NCBI RefSeq assembly: GCF_024218775.1
Contig: NZ_CP100404.1
Coordinates: 1,984,001-2,048,000 of the forward strand
Length of the DNA stretch: 64,000 bases
From: Haloarcula marina
GTDB taxonomy: Archaea; Halobacteriota; Halobacteria; Halobacteriales; Haloarculaceae
Direction of reading: 5' to 3'
Of the stretch, positions 8,431 through 16,565 are shown in pieces. The position numbers and the translations under genes are program-made. Each line of letters begins with the position of its first letter. The first letter of the stretch is position 1. The notes under the pieces are model-generated. The model saw only the letters and a program-made list of their open reading frames with translations, made no database searches and was not told the origin of the DNA.

Positions 8431-9226
8431 CGGCGAGGAACTCCGTGAGGTGGTCGTTCACGTCGTCGGCGCGTTCGATGAACAGGAGGTGCGGCGCGCC
8501 GTCGAGGCGGACGAGTTCGGCGTCGGGGAGGCCCGTCGCCAGCAGTTCGCCGTTCTCGACTGGGACGACGCGGTCTGCGGTCCCGTGGAGGACGAGCGCC
8601 GGAACGCGAATTTCGCCGAGGCGGTCGTGAACGTCGAACGCTTCGACCGCCGCGCCCTGCCACTGACGGGCCTGCTCGCTGGCGTCGGACGCCAGACGCC
8701 AGTCGACGATGCGCTCTATGAGGCCGGGATTGTCCCGCTGGAAGGCGTCGGTCATCGCGGGAGCCATCTTGTAGCGAATCGCCGCGCGCTCGTCGAGGTC
8801 GTCGGGGACGCCGTACATCCGTTCGAGGGTTTCCTCGGGGATGGGTTCCTCCTCGGGACCGCCCGGCGACGTGCACATGAGCGTCAGAGACCGAACCCGG
8901 TCGTCGGCCAGCGCGAACTGCTGAGCTATCATCCCGCCCATGCTCGCGCCGACGACGTGGGCCGCGTCGACGCCGGCGTCGTCGAGGACCGCCCCGAGGT
9001 CGTCGGCCATCTGTGCCATCGTGTAGGGTCCTTCAGGTTCGCCGGAGTCGCCGGTGCCGCGGTTGTCCCAGACGATGGTGTCGTAGGCGTCTTCGACGGC
9101 CCGGCGCTGCCAGCGCCACATCCAACGGCCGTAGCCGATTCCCTCGACGAACACCACCGTCTCGGCGTCCGACGGGCCGAACCGCTCGTACGCGAGTCGG
9201 ACCCCGTCGTTGTACGCGTTAGGCAT
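8423..9226 (-). CDS. Alpha/beta-fold hydrolase
   Basis: A 267-residue alpha/beta hydrolase with all catalytic elements: an oxyanion-type loop near FVEGIGYGRWMW, the nucleophile elbow GASMGGM (Ser about 96), Asp in LHGTADRVVP and His in GAPHLLF. It is preceded by a good Shine-Dalgarno, GGAGGT on the minus strand (plus-strand 9235-9240), 8 nt before the ATG, so it is leadered rather than leaderless, fitting an internal operon gene. It could be an esterase, thioesterase or enol-lactonase. The operon context suggests it acts on the imported substrate or its CoA ester. Confidence 0.85.
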   Translation of the reverse strand: MPNAYNDGVRLAYERFGPSDAETVVFVEGIGYGRWMWRWQRRAVEDAYDTIVWDNRGTGDSGEPEGPYTMAQMADDLGAVLDDAGVDAAHVVGASMGGMIAQQFALADDRVRSLTLMCTSPGGPEEEPIPEETLERMYGVPDDLDERAAIRYKMAPAMTDAFQRDNPGLIERIVDWRLASDASEQARQWQGAAVEAFDVHDRLGEIRVPALVLHGTADRVVPVENGELLATGLPDAELVRLDGAPHLLFIERADDVNDHLTEFLADV

Positions 9227-9288
9227 AGTGCGATACCTCCGAAGTCGGTCTCGAATGGCAAATCATTGTCTGAACCATCTGTCGCGTC

Positions 9289-10317
9289 TCAGCTACACCA
9301 CTCCAACACCGTCGCCGCCCACGTGTACCCGGTTCCGGCGGCGAGACAGAGCACTACGTCGCCGTCGGTCAGGTCGTGTCGGACGGTATCGAGAGCCAAA
9401 CCCTGGTCGCAACTCTGCACGTGGCCGAACTCGTCGAGATATCGCTGCTCGTCGTCGGTCAATCCGAGGTCGTCAGAGAGGGATTCGTGGAACGACCGTT
9501 TCATGTGGGTGATAGCGGCGAAGTCGATGTCGCCGCGGTCGTATCCGGACCGCGCCAGCGCGTCGTCGGCGACCCGGCGGAAATTCGGGAGGCTCACCTC
9601 GGCGAGGCGTCGTTTCATCCGCTCGTGGTCCCGTACCCGGAGTGAGTGGCCGCCGTCGGTCACCGTTTCCTCACTCGGCGGCCGCCGAGTCCCGCCGACG
9701 GGCACGACCACGTCTTCGGCGAAACTGCCGTCCGTCAGCGTCGCGCTCTCGCGAACTCGCGCCAGGGCGCGCCCGGGCGCATCACGTTCGAGAACGAACG
9801 CCGTCGCGCCGCTCCCGAAGGTGAACATGAACGAGGTGTCGGGGTCGTCGTAGTCGACCAGGTCTTCCTCGCGACTGGCGGCCACGAGGAGGAGGCTGTC
9901 GATGCCGGGGTCGGCGTCCAGCAGTGCCTTGGCCTCCCGCATCGCCACCGGAAGGCCCGCACAGAGCGCGTAGCTCTCGGTGGCGGCGGCGCCGTCGGCA
10001 CCCAGTTTGTGGGCGACGGCCGCGGCGGCGTTCCAGACCACGTAGTCCTTGAACTCGCTGCCGTGGTAGCGCACGGCATCGAGCGCAGTAGTGGGGAGGG
10101 CCGAATCGTCGGGACCGGCGTCGCGCAGGGCGGCCTCGGCGGCCGTGACGCACATCTCCGAGGGATGGTCGCCGTCGGGCGGGCAGACGTACTTCCGCCG
10201 GACCCCCATCTTCTCGGTGACGACGGCTTCCGGGATACCGCTACGCTCGGCGATTTCGGCCCCGGTCATCGTCGCCTCGGGGAGGTAGGTGCCGAGGCCG
10301 GTGACGTGGACCGTCAC
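9289..10317 (-). CDS. 3-oxoacyl-ACP synthase III-like thiolase-fold protein
   Basis: A 342-residue KAS III/HMG-CoA-synthase-type protein. The N-terminal VTGLGTYLPE and the first half match the family, and the nucleophilic Cys is in ESYALCAGLPVA (about 119). The second-half His is in ITHMKRSFH (about 268). The position that normally reads GN(T) reads FGHVQSCDQG (about 296-304), so the catalytic Asn is replaced by His. This indicates an acyltransferase or a specialised condensing role rather than standard fatty-acid initiation, which haloarchaea largely lack. The start overlaps the stop of the LivM-type permease by 4 nt. Confidence 0.8.
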   Translation of the reverse strand: MTVHVTGLGTYLPEATMTGAEIAERSGIPEAVVTEKMGVRRKYVCPPDGDHPSEMCVTAAEAALRDAGPDDSALPTTALDAVRYHGSEFKDYVVWNAAAAVAHKLGADGAAATESYALCAGLPVAMREAKALLDADPGIDSLLLVAASREEDLVDYDDPDTSFMFTFGSGATAFVLERDAPGRALARVRESATLTDGSFAEDVVVPVGGTRRPPSEETVTDGGHSLRVRDHERMKRRLAEVSLPNFRRVADDALARSGYDRGDIDFAAITHMKRSFHESLSDDLGLTDDEQRYLDEFGHVQSCDQGLALDTVRHDLTDGDVVLCLAAGTGYTWAATVLEWCS

Positions 10318-11534
10318 TCGTCGTCGCCCTCCGTGCGTTCGGGGGTCGAATGGTCGTCGCGGAATCGGTCGCGGGCGGCGTCCGCGAGCGTCCCGCCGAC
10401 GCGGGTCCGGACCGTCCCCAGTAAGCCGTCCGGGACGTAGAGAACGAACAGGACGAACACGATGCCGACGTAGAGGCTCGCGTGGCCGTTCAACAGGGTG
10501 TCGATGAGGACGCCGAGCGTCATGTCGCCTAAGATTGGCGTGGCGAGCGCTTGGTCGCCGAGACCGGCCCGGAGGTACGGCAGCAGACCGCCGCCCTGTC
10601 CGGACTTCGAGAGGAACTCACGAACGGTCTCGTCGAACAGGTGACCGTACAACGGCCCGGCCAGCGTGCCGAACCCGCCGATGATGCTCGCCAGCAGGGC
10701 GTCGCCGGTCGTCAGGAAGTAGAAGGAACTCTCCGGGGTCGCGGACCGCCGGAAGCCCGCGAACAGGCCGCCAGCGATGGCTCCGAAGAACCCGCTGATG
10801 GCGAACGCCCCCAGTTTGTACAGGTACGTGTTGTAGCCGATGGCGATGGCGCGCTCCTCGTTCTCGCGGATGGCGAGCATCACGCGGCCGAACGGCGAGT
10901 GGAGGATGCGCTGCATCGCGAAGTAGCACCCGAGAGCGACCAGTCCGACCATGTAGTAGGAGACTGCGGTACTACCGAGCGTGTGGCCCAACACCGTCGC
11001 CTCCTCACCGGCCAGCACGCCGATGGCGAGGTTCAACTGGTCGACGCCGGGGATGCCGATTTCGAAGCCAGCGGGGTGCGTGCCGCCGACGGAGGGGCCG
11101 TCGCGTGGATTCGCCGCCACGTAGTCCCAACCGCGGACGAAGATGTACAATACCTGCGCGAACCCAAGCGTAATCATCGCGAAGTAGACGCCCGAGAGGC
11201 GGAAGGAGACGAGTCCGATGACCACGGCCAGCACCACTGCGAACACGCCGCCGACGAGCAGCGAAATCATGAACGGCGTGCTCGTCGGGAACAGCGGAAC
11301 CAGACCGTTGGCGACGAGGATGACCGTGTACGCGCCGGTCCCGTAGAAGGCGGCGTGGCCGAACGAGAGGTAGCCGGTGTAGCCGCTGATGAAATCGAAC
11401 GACATCGCGAACAGGCCGAAGTACAGCACCGTAGTCATCGTATCGACGCTGGGGAGCAACACCTCCGCCTCGTACAGCGTCAGCGTCTCCGCGAGGAGGT
11501 GATACAGCGACGGGTACGCCGCCAGTAGTGCCAC
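10314..11534 (-). CDS. Branched-chain amino acid-type ABC transporter permease (LivM family)
   Basis: A polytopic permease of about 406 residues with the LivM-type SGYTGYLSFGHAAFYGTGAY segment and repeated hydrophobic helices. The GTG at 11534 is the first standard start. However, the frame stays open upstream to an ATT at 11619-11621 that overlaps the LivH stop, with GGAGG (plus-strand 11631-11635) 9 nt before it, so the true start may be 29 codons earlier. It forms a heterodimeric channel with the LivH-type permease. The substrate is uncertain: Liv-type systems also carry urea, amides and carboxylates, and the downstream genes are acyl-CoA enzymes. Confidence 0.88.
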   Translation of the reverse strand: MALLAAYPSLYHLLAETLTLYEAEVLLPSVDTMTTVLYFGLFAMSFDFISGYTGYLSFGHAAFYGTGAYTVILVANGLVPLFPTSTPFMISLLVGGVFAVVLAVVIGLVSFRLSGVYFAMITLGFAQVLYIFVRGWDYVAANPRDGPSVGGTHPAGFEIGIPGVDQLNLAIGVLAGEEATVLGHTLGSTAVSYYMVGLVALGCYFAMQRILHSPFGRVMLAIRENEERAIAIGYNTYLYKLGAFAISGFFGAIAGGLFAGFRRSATPESSFYFLTTGDALLASIIGGFGTLAGPLYGHLFDETVREFLSKSGQGGGLLPYLRAGLGDQALATPILGDMTLGVLIDTLLNGHASLYVGIVFVLFVLYVPDGLLGTVRTRVGGTLADAARDRFRDDHSTPERTEGDDE

Positions 11535-11616
11535 GACCGCGATATGCGGCAGGTGGGCGCGGATGTACCGCGTCGGCCACGCCGTCTCACCGGACGTGAC
11601 CGTGGCGGTGTCGGTG

Positions 11617-12606
11617 CTAATGGCCCCCCACCTCCTCGACGCCGAACAGTCCCTGTGGCCGGACGATGAGCGTCACGACCAGCACGAGGAACAGCATCAG
11701 TTCCGGCAGTCCGGTGAAGCGGACGTAGTTGACGAACCACCACGTCATCACCGCGTCGGTTAGCCCGACGACGAGCGACGCGGCGACGGTCCCGCGGAAC
11801 GTCCCGAGGCCGCCGACGATGACGACGATGAAGGCGGGCAGTAACGTCTCTGCCGCCAGCGGGACGCTCGCCCCCCAGACTTGGTCCCACATCAGCAACG
11901 TCCCGGCCGCGCCCGCGAGGCCGATACCCAGCGCGAACACGACGGTGAACACGCGGCGAACGTCGATGCCGAGCGCCGACGCCATCTCGGTGTCCTCGCT
12001 CCCGGCCCGGATGTAGAGGCCGTACCGGGTCTTCGTGAGGAACGCCCAGATTGCGACCACGGTCAGCGCACCCACGAAAATCTCGAAGACCGCGAGCCAC
12101 CGCACGTCGACCGGTCCCAGCGCCACCGGTTCCCGGAGGAACTGCGGCTTGGTCGCGAGCGCCGCCTGCCAGTCCGACAGCGGTTGCATCCCGTACAGCG
12201 AGAGGACGATGCGGACGAGTTCGTCGACGACCAGCGTCAGGCCGAACGTCAACAGTATCTGGTAGATGGGCGGGCGGTCGTACAGCGGGCGGATGATACT
12301 CGTCTCGATGGCCCCGCCCAACAGCGTGAGCGCGCCGAACACGGCGACGATGGCCACGAAGAACAGGGCGAGTCGAGCCACCGTGCCCGTCGCTTGGCTC
12401 ACGGTCAGTACCATGACGAGGCCGCCGAGGTACGCGCCGACCATCGTCAGCGACCCGTGAGCGAAGTTCAGGACGCCCATCAGCCCGAAGATGAGCGTCA
12501 GGCCGCTGGCGATCATCACGTACAGCGCGGCCTTCGCCAGCCCTTCGACGAGGACGCTGCCGAGTTCCGACACCGTCAGAAAGTCCAGCAGTGTTTCGAG
12601 TATCAT
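11617..12606 (-). CDS. Branched-chain amino acid-type ABC transporter permease (LivH family)
   Basis: A 329-residue membrane permease beginning MILETLLDFL, with LivH hallmarks GLTLIFGLMGVLNFAHGS near residues 35-55 and about eight hydrophobic helices. The frame is open further upstream over the LivF gene, but that stretch is low-quality antisense-like coding. The ATG at 12606 overlaps the LivF stop (ATGA) and is the sensible start. It is translationally coupled to the ATPase gene. Its C-terminus is followed by the LivM-type partner. Confidence 0.9.
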   Translation of the reverse strand: MILETLLDFLTVSELGSVLVEGLAKAALYVMIASGLTLIFGLMGVLNFAHGSLTMVGAYLGGLVMVLTVSQATGTVARLALFFVAIVAVFGALTLLGGAIETSIIRPLYDRPPIYQILLTFGLTLVVDELVRIVLSLYGMQPLSDWQAALATKPQFLREPVALGPVDVRWLAVFEIFVGALTVVAIWAFLTKTRYGLYIRAGSEDTEMASALGIDVRRVFTVVFALGIGLAGAAGTLLMWDQVWGASVPLAAETLLPAFIVVIVGGLGTFRGTVAASLVVGLTDAVMTWWFVNYVRFTGLPELMLFLVLVVTLIVRPQGLFGVEEVGGH

Positions 12607-13301
12607 GCGGAGAGATACCTCCGTAACCGTTCGTCGTCGGCCGACACCGCGCCCGCGTCCCCTTCGTCGACGACGCGGCCGTTGTCGACGACGTAGAACC
12701 GGTCCGCGAGGTCCAGCGCCAGCGGGAGGTTCTGCTCGACGAGCAGTAGGGTCGCCCCCTCGCTGGCGCGTGACAGTGCCTCGGCCACGTCCGCGACGAT
12801 TTGTGGGGCGAGTCCTTCGCTCGGTTCGTCGACCAACAGCAGGTCGTTGTCCCCGACGAGTCCGCGCGCGATGGCGAGCATCTGCTGTTGGCCGCCCGAG
12901 AGCGTGCCCGCTTCCTGCCGACGGCGTTCTTCGAGGATGGGGAACGACTCGAAGGCCAACTGCAGGCCCGCCTGTACGTCGTCGCGCTCCGGGACCGCGA
13001 CCCGGAGGTTCTCCTCGACGGTTAACTGTGCGAACACGCGGCGGTCCTCGGGAATCCATCCGAGGCCTCGCGCCGCGACTTCGTGGGTTTCCAGTCCGAC
13101 CAGCGACTCCCCCTGATAGCGGATGTCGCCCTCCCGCGGCGGGGTCAACTGGAGGACGGAGCGAAGCGTCGTCGTCTTACCGACGCCGTTGCGGCCCACG
13201 AGGGCGACGACTTCGCCCGATTCCACCGCGAGGTCGACGCCTTCGAGGACGTGGCTGTCCCCGTAGTAGGTGTGGACGCCCTCCAGTTCCAGCAGGCTCA
13301 C
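12603..13301 (-). CDS. ABC transporter ATP-binding protein (LivF family)
   Basis: A 232-residue ATPase. Walker A is GRNGVGKTT (about 37-45), the Q-loop is followed by a LivF-type RGLGWIPEDRRVF segment, the signature is LSGGQQQM, and Walker B LLLVDEPSEGL precedes the H-loop. It energises the Liv-type importer with LivG. The overlaps on both sides (4 nt with LivG, 4 nt with LivH) show tight operon coupling. Confidence 0.92.
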   Translation of the reverse strand: MSLLELEGVHTYYGDSHVLEGVDLAVESGEVVALVGRNGVGKTTTLRSVLQLTPPREGDIRYQGESLVGLETHEVAARGLGWIPEDRRVFAQLTVEENLRVAVPERDDVQAGLQLAFESFPILEERRRQEAGTLSGGQQQMLAIARGLVGDNDLLLVDEPSEGLAPQIVADVAEALSRASEGATLLLVEQNLPLALDLADRFYVVDNGRVVDEGDAGAVSADDERLRRYLSA

Positions 13302-14101
13302 GCGGCCCCCTCCCCGGCGTCAGTCTCGTCGGTCGCCGCGTCGTCGAGGTCACCGGGTTCGTAGCCGCCGAGGTACGCCGACTGCACGTCGGGGTCGGCC
13401 CGGACCGCCGCCGGTTCGCCGTCGGCGATGACGCGCCCCTGATGCAGGACGACGACGCGTTCGGAAACGTCCATCACGATGTCCATGTTGTGCTCGACCA
13501 GCAGGACCGCGTGGTCCGCGGCCACGTCCTCGACGAGCGAGCGAACCTCGTCGACGCTCTCCGAGGAGACGCCCGCGTTCGGTTCGTCCAACAGGAGTAC
13601 CGAGGGGTCGCCCGCCAGCGCGATGGCGACCTCCAATTTCCGCTTCGCGCCGTGGCTAAGGGTGCTCGCGTCGTCGGCCGCGCGGTCGGCAAGTCCCACT
13701 CGGTCGAGCCTCGAGTACGCGCGTTCGGTGTACTTTTCGAAGTAATCGACGTTGCGCCAAATCGCGTGCGAGTCTTCCCCGGCGGCCTGCTCTGCGATGC
13801 GGACGTTCTCCAGTACGCTGCTGTTCGGGAAGACGTTCGTCACCTGATACGACCGGTGGATGCCCCGCTGGGCCGTCTCGTGGGGGGCCGCGTCGGTGAT
13901 GTCGACCCAGTCGTCGCCCTCGCGCAGTTCCACGCTCCCAGCCGTCGGCTCTAAGACCCCCGTCAGGAGGTTGAAGAACGTCGTCTTGCCCGCGCCGTTG
14001 GGGCCGATGAGCGACGTGAGTTCCGACGCCAGTTCGAAGTCGACGCTGTCGACGGCTGTCAGGCCGCCGAAGTCCTTGGTCAACCCTCGCGTCCTGAGCA
14101 T
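13298..14101 (-). CDS. ABC transporter ATP-binding protein (LivG family)
   Basis: A 267-residue ATPase. Walker A is GPNGAGKTTFF (about 34-44), followed by a LivG-type GIHRSYQVTNVFPNSSVLEN region. The signature is degenerate: THGAKRKLEVAIAL in place of LSGGQ. Walker B is VLLLDEPNAGV with an H-loop VEHNMD. The C-terminal tail is acidic. It starts 1 nt after the binding-protein stop and overlaps LivF. It pairs with LivF as the nucleotide-binding heterodimer. Confidence 0.9.
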   Translation of the reverse strand: MLRTRGLTKDFGGLTAVDSVDFELASELTSLIGPNGAGKTTFFNLLTGVLEPTAGSVELREGDDWVDITDAAPHETAQRGIHRSYQVTNVFPNSSVLENVRIAEQAAGEDSHAIWRNVDYFEKYTERAYSRLDRVGLADRAADDASTLSHGAKRKLEVAIALAGDPSVLLLDEPNAGVSSESVDEVRSLVEDVAADHAVLLVEHNMDIVMDVSERVVVLHQGRVIADGEPAAVRADPDVQSAYLGGYEPGDLDDAATDETDAGEGAA

Positions 14102-14102
14102 G

Positions 14103-15536
14103 TTACAGCGAGCAGTTCATTTGGTCGCTGTCGGCGGGGATGGTCGCCTCGCTCCCGTCGATGCGGGCCAGCGGTTCGCTGGGCATGATCGGTGCGCCCC
14201 AGTTCTCGGCCCACTCGTCGGTGGTCGGGATGGGGTCGGCGACGGTCATGGCCGAGCGCGCCTGATTGTTGTACTCCTGGAACGTGTAGCCGCCCTCGCC
14301 TTTCGGCGTGTCCGTGACGGTCATCCCCTTCAGCGCGCTCGCGATGTCTGCGCCTTCGGTCGACCCGCCCTCGATGATAGCTTGTTGAATGGCCGAGGCG
14401 GCGGTAAACAGCCCGGACGTGAACAGGTCCGGGACGACGCCGTAGGCGCTGGTGTAACTGTCGACGAAACTGTTGTTGATCTCGTTGTCGTACTGATTCC
14501 AGTGATACCGGGTCGTGAACGGCCCGAGTTCCGCGTTCTGTATCTTCTCGCGGGTCAGCGGTTCGCCCAGCACGTTCTGGAGCGTCCCGCCGACGACGCT
14601 GTTGGTGATGCGGGTGGCGAACCCGCCGAACGCGCGGTACGGGTACTCGCCCGAGAGGAACGTGTTGAACATGGCCGGGAGCGTCGCGACGGTGAATCCG
14701 CCGACGATGCCCTCCGCCCCCGCCTCTTCGGCGTTGTCCAGCAGGCCCTCCCACTCCGCGTAGCCTCGTTCGACGAAGCGCTTACCGACGATTTCGACGC
14801 CCTCCGCCCGGAGGACGGCCTCGTAGTTGTTCACGACAGCGCGCCCGAAGGAGTAGTCCGCACCGAACAGGTACACCTTCGAAACGTCCGTCTCGTTGGC
14901 GACGTACTTCCCGCCGGACCGGGCGTCCATCGCGGTGTTCTCGCTCGCGCGAAACACCATGTCGCTGCACGTCTCGCTGCTCGACGTGATGCTGGCCGAG
15001 GCGGCCGGTCCCGCCATGTACGGGACGCCCGCCTGACTCACGACCGTCGAGATAACTCGGCTCGCCGCGCCCGAGGAGGAGCAGCCAGCGAGCATGTCCA
15101 CGTCCTGATTCTCGACGAGGTTCGTCGCGGCCGTCTGTGCGGCGTCGGCCGAGAACTCCGTGTCGCGGACGTAGATGGTGTACTCCACGTCGCCGACGGT
15201 CATCGATAGTTCCCCGGTTCCGGGGTCGGCGGGGGGGTCGGTGTCGCCCTTGTAGGCCAGCCCCGAGAGGAAGCCCCAGAGCGACTGTTGCCCGTAGTAC
15301 GCCAAGTCCCCGGAGAGGGGCTGAAGCATCCCGAGCGTCACCGATTGCGTGCTGTCCGACCCGCCGGTTGTGGTTCCCTCAGTCATGTCCGAGTTGCCGT
15401 CGTTTTCGCCACCTCCGCCGCCACCGTCGCTCCCACCGCCGCCATCGCCGCCGTCCTCACTGACACAACCGCTGAGTCCGGCGATGCCGACGCCGAGCGA
15501 CCCGAGTACGCGTCGCCGTGTGATACTTTCTCGCAT
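14103..15536 (-). CDS. Liv-type ABC transporter substrate-binding lipoprotein
   Basis: A 477-residue periplasmic-binding-protein type 6 (LivJ/amide) protein. It has a twin-arginine lipoprotein signal, TRRRVLGSLG to the lipobox LSGC (Cys about 24), then a long Gly/Asp/Ser-rich linker, as usual for haloarchaeal binding proteins anchored outside the cell. I take the ATG at 15536 rather than 15548 because a TATA-like CTATTGT (plus-strand 15561-15567) is then about 27 nt upstream. It heads the operon of transporter plus acyl-CoA enzymes. Ligand not predictable. Confidence 0.9.
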   Translation of the reverse strand: MRESITRRRVLGSLGVGIAGLSGCVSEDGGDGGGGSDGGGGGGENDGNSDMTEGTTTGGSDSTQSVTLGMLQPLSGDLAYYGQQSLWGFLSGLAYKGDTDPPADPGTGELSMTVGDVEYTIYVRDTEFSADAAQTAATNLVENQDVDMLAGCSSSGAASRVISTVVSQAGVPYMAGPAASASITSSSETCSDMVFRASENTAMDARSGGKYVANETDVSKVYLFGADYSFGRAVVNNYEAVLRAEGVEIVGKRFVERGYAEWEGLLDNAEEAGAEGIVGGFTVATLPAMFNTFLSGEYPYRAFGGFATRITNSVVGGTLQNVLGEPLTREKIQNAELGPFTTRYHWNQYDNEINNSFVDSYTSAYGVVPDLFTSGLFTAASAIQQAIIEGGSTEGADIASALKGMTVTDTPKGEGGYTFQEYNNQARSAMTVADPIPTTDEWAENWGAPIMPSEPLARIDGSEATIPADSDQMNCSL

Positions 15537-15575
15537 ACAGGATATCATACACGAACGACCACAATAGAACGGCGC

Positions 15576-15589
15576 GTTAACATGTTAAC
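15576..15589. promoter_or_regulatory. Perfect 14-bp palindrome, candidate operator of the liv/acyl-CoA operon
   Basis: GTTAACATGTTAAC is self-complementary over all 14 bases. It lies about 40-53 bp upstream of the binding-protein start, just upstream of the presumed TATA box, where an activator or repressor dimer would contact a haloarchaeal promoter. The HTH regulator encoded next door (15637-16341) is a candidate binder, but nothing in the sequence proves it. Confidence 0.5.
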
Positions 15590-15636
15590 CGCGAACGGCA
15601 GAACGGCAGAGCGGCGCGGACGGCGACGCGCGGCCG

Positions 15637-16341
15637 TCAGGAGTCGATGTCGTCGAGGGCCTGCACGACCCGTTCAATCATCTTGCGCTCGCCGCGTCGG
15701 AGGTTCTTCGAGACGGCCGGTTTCGAGATGCCGAAGTCGTCGGCCAGCGACCCCAGGGTCGCATCCCTGGGGCTCTCGAAGTAGCCAGACGAGACGGCCC
15801 GTTCGAGCGTCTCCCGCTCCCTGTCCGAGAGGTCACGACAGCCCTCGATGAGCGTCATCGCGGCCCCCGCGTTCTGGGCCACGTCGTTGAGTTCGGGCAG
15901 CGTCGTCGCCGAGCGTTCGATGATGTCGAACTCGTTGTCCCGGTCGAGTTCCGAGAGGGTGTCGTCGGCGTCACGGCCCCTGTCGAAGCCGACGTGCCAG
16001 ATCTCGCTGCCTTCAGCTATGTGGAACGGTCCCGTGATGTAGCCGCCGTTGTTCCGAATCGTCCGCATCGCCGCCGTTTCGGCTATCACCGTTCGTATCT
16101 GCGCCACGTCGTCCTGCCGTCGGACCAGCGTGACGTCGTTCATGTTACGGTGGTCCTGTAGCGTCTCCAGGCCCGAGTCGAGCGCCCCGGTACCGTCTGC
16201 CTCGACGACCATCCGAGTCTCCAGTTCCCGTTGGGCGGTATCGAAGTCCCAGTGGACTGCCGCGAACGCGACACCGTGGTCTGCCGTCGTGTCGATGAAC
16301 GGGCAGTCGTACTGCTCCATGTCCATTGCGATGTCGATCAT
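15637..16341 (-). CDS. Bacterio-opsin activator-type HTH transcriptional regulator
   Basis: A 234-residue regulator. The N-terminal ~170 residues form the ligand- or partner-sensing half common to Bat-like proteins. The C-terminus carries the HTH_10 domain: LSDRERETLERAVSSGYFE followed by LGSLADDFGISKPAVSKNLR (about residues 170-225). It lies 88 bp upstream of, and in the same direction as, the Liv operon, so it probably controls it. A TATA-like TTTATCAT (16381-16388, minus) lies 40-47 nt upstream; an in-frame GTG at 16353 is another possible start. Confidence 0.85.
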   Translation of the reverse strand: MIDIAMDMEQYDCPFIDTTADHGVAFAAVHWDFDTAQRELETRMVVEADGTGALDSGLETLQDHRNMNDVTLVRRQDDVAQIRTVIAETAAMRTIRNNGGYITGPFHIAEGSEIWHVGFDRGRDADDTLSELDRDNEFDIIERSATTLPELNDVAQNAGAAMTLIEGCRDLSDRERETLERAVSSGYFESPRDATLGSLADDFGISKPAVSKNLRRGERKMIERVVQALDDIDS

Positions 16342-16565
16342 AGGCAGTCCACGCTGTCATCCACTGCGTGTCTCCATAATGATAAATCATTCTGCCCACC
16401 ACGGAAATAGAATCCTACGAACGGTCGCACACTCATTCCACGATTCACGTATCCTGAACCGTTCAATTCGCTGTCTCTATTTTCACATGAACGTCCACAG
16501 GGGTCTACGGCGTCCTCTGCCCCCGATTCAATAGTGTTTTAGGGTTCGCCTTGGGATTGAATGGT

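Noticed and set aside
12607-13059. N-terminal extension of the LivH-type permease to 480 residues
   Set aside because: The extension overlaps LivF out of frame and is Arg/Pro-rich. MILETLLDFL at 12606 is a normal permease start.
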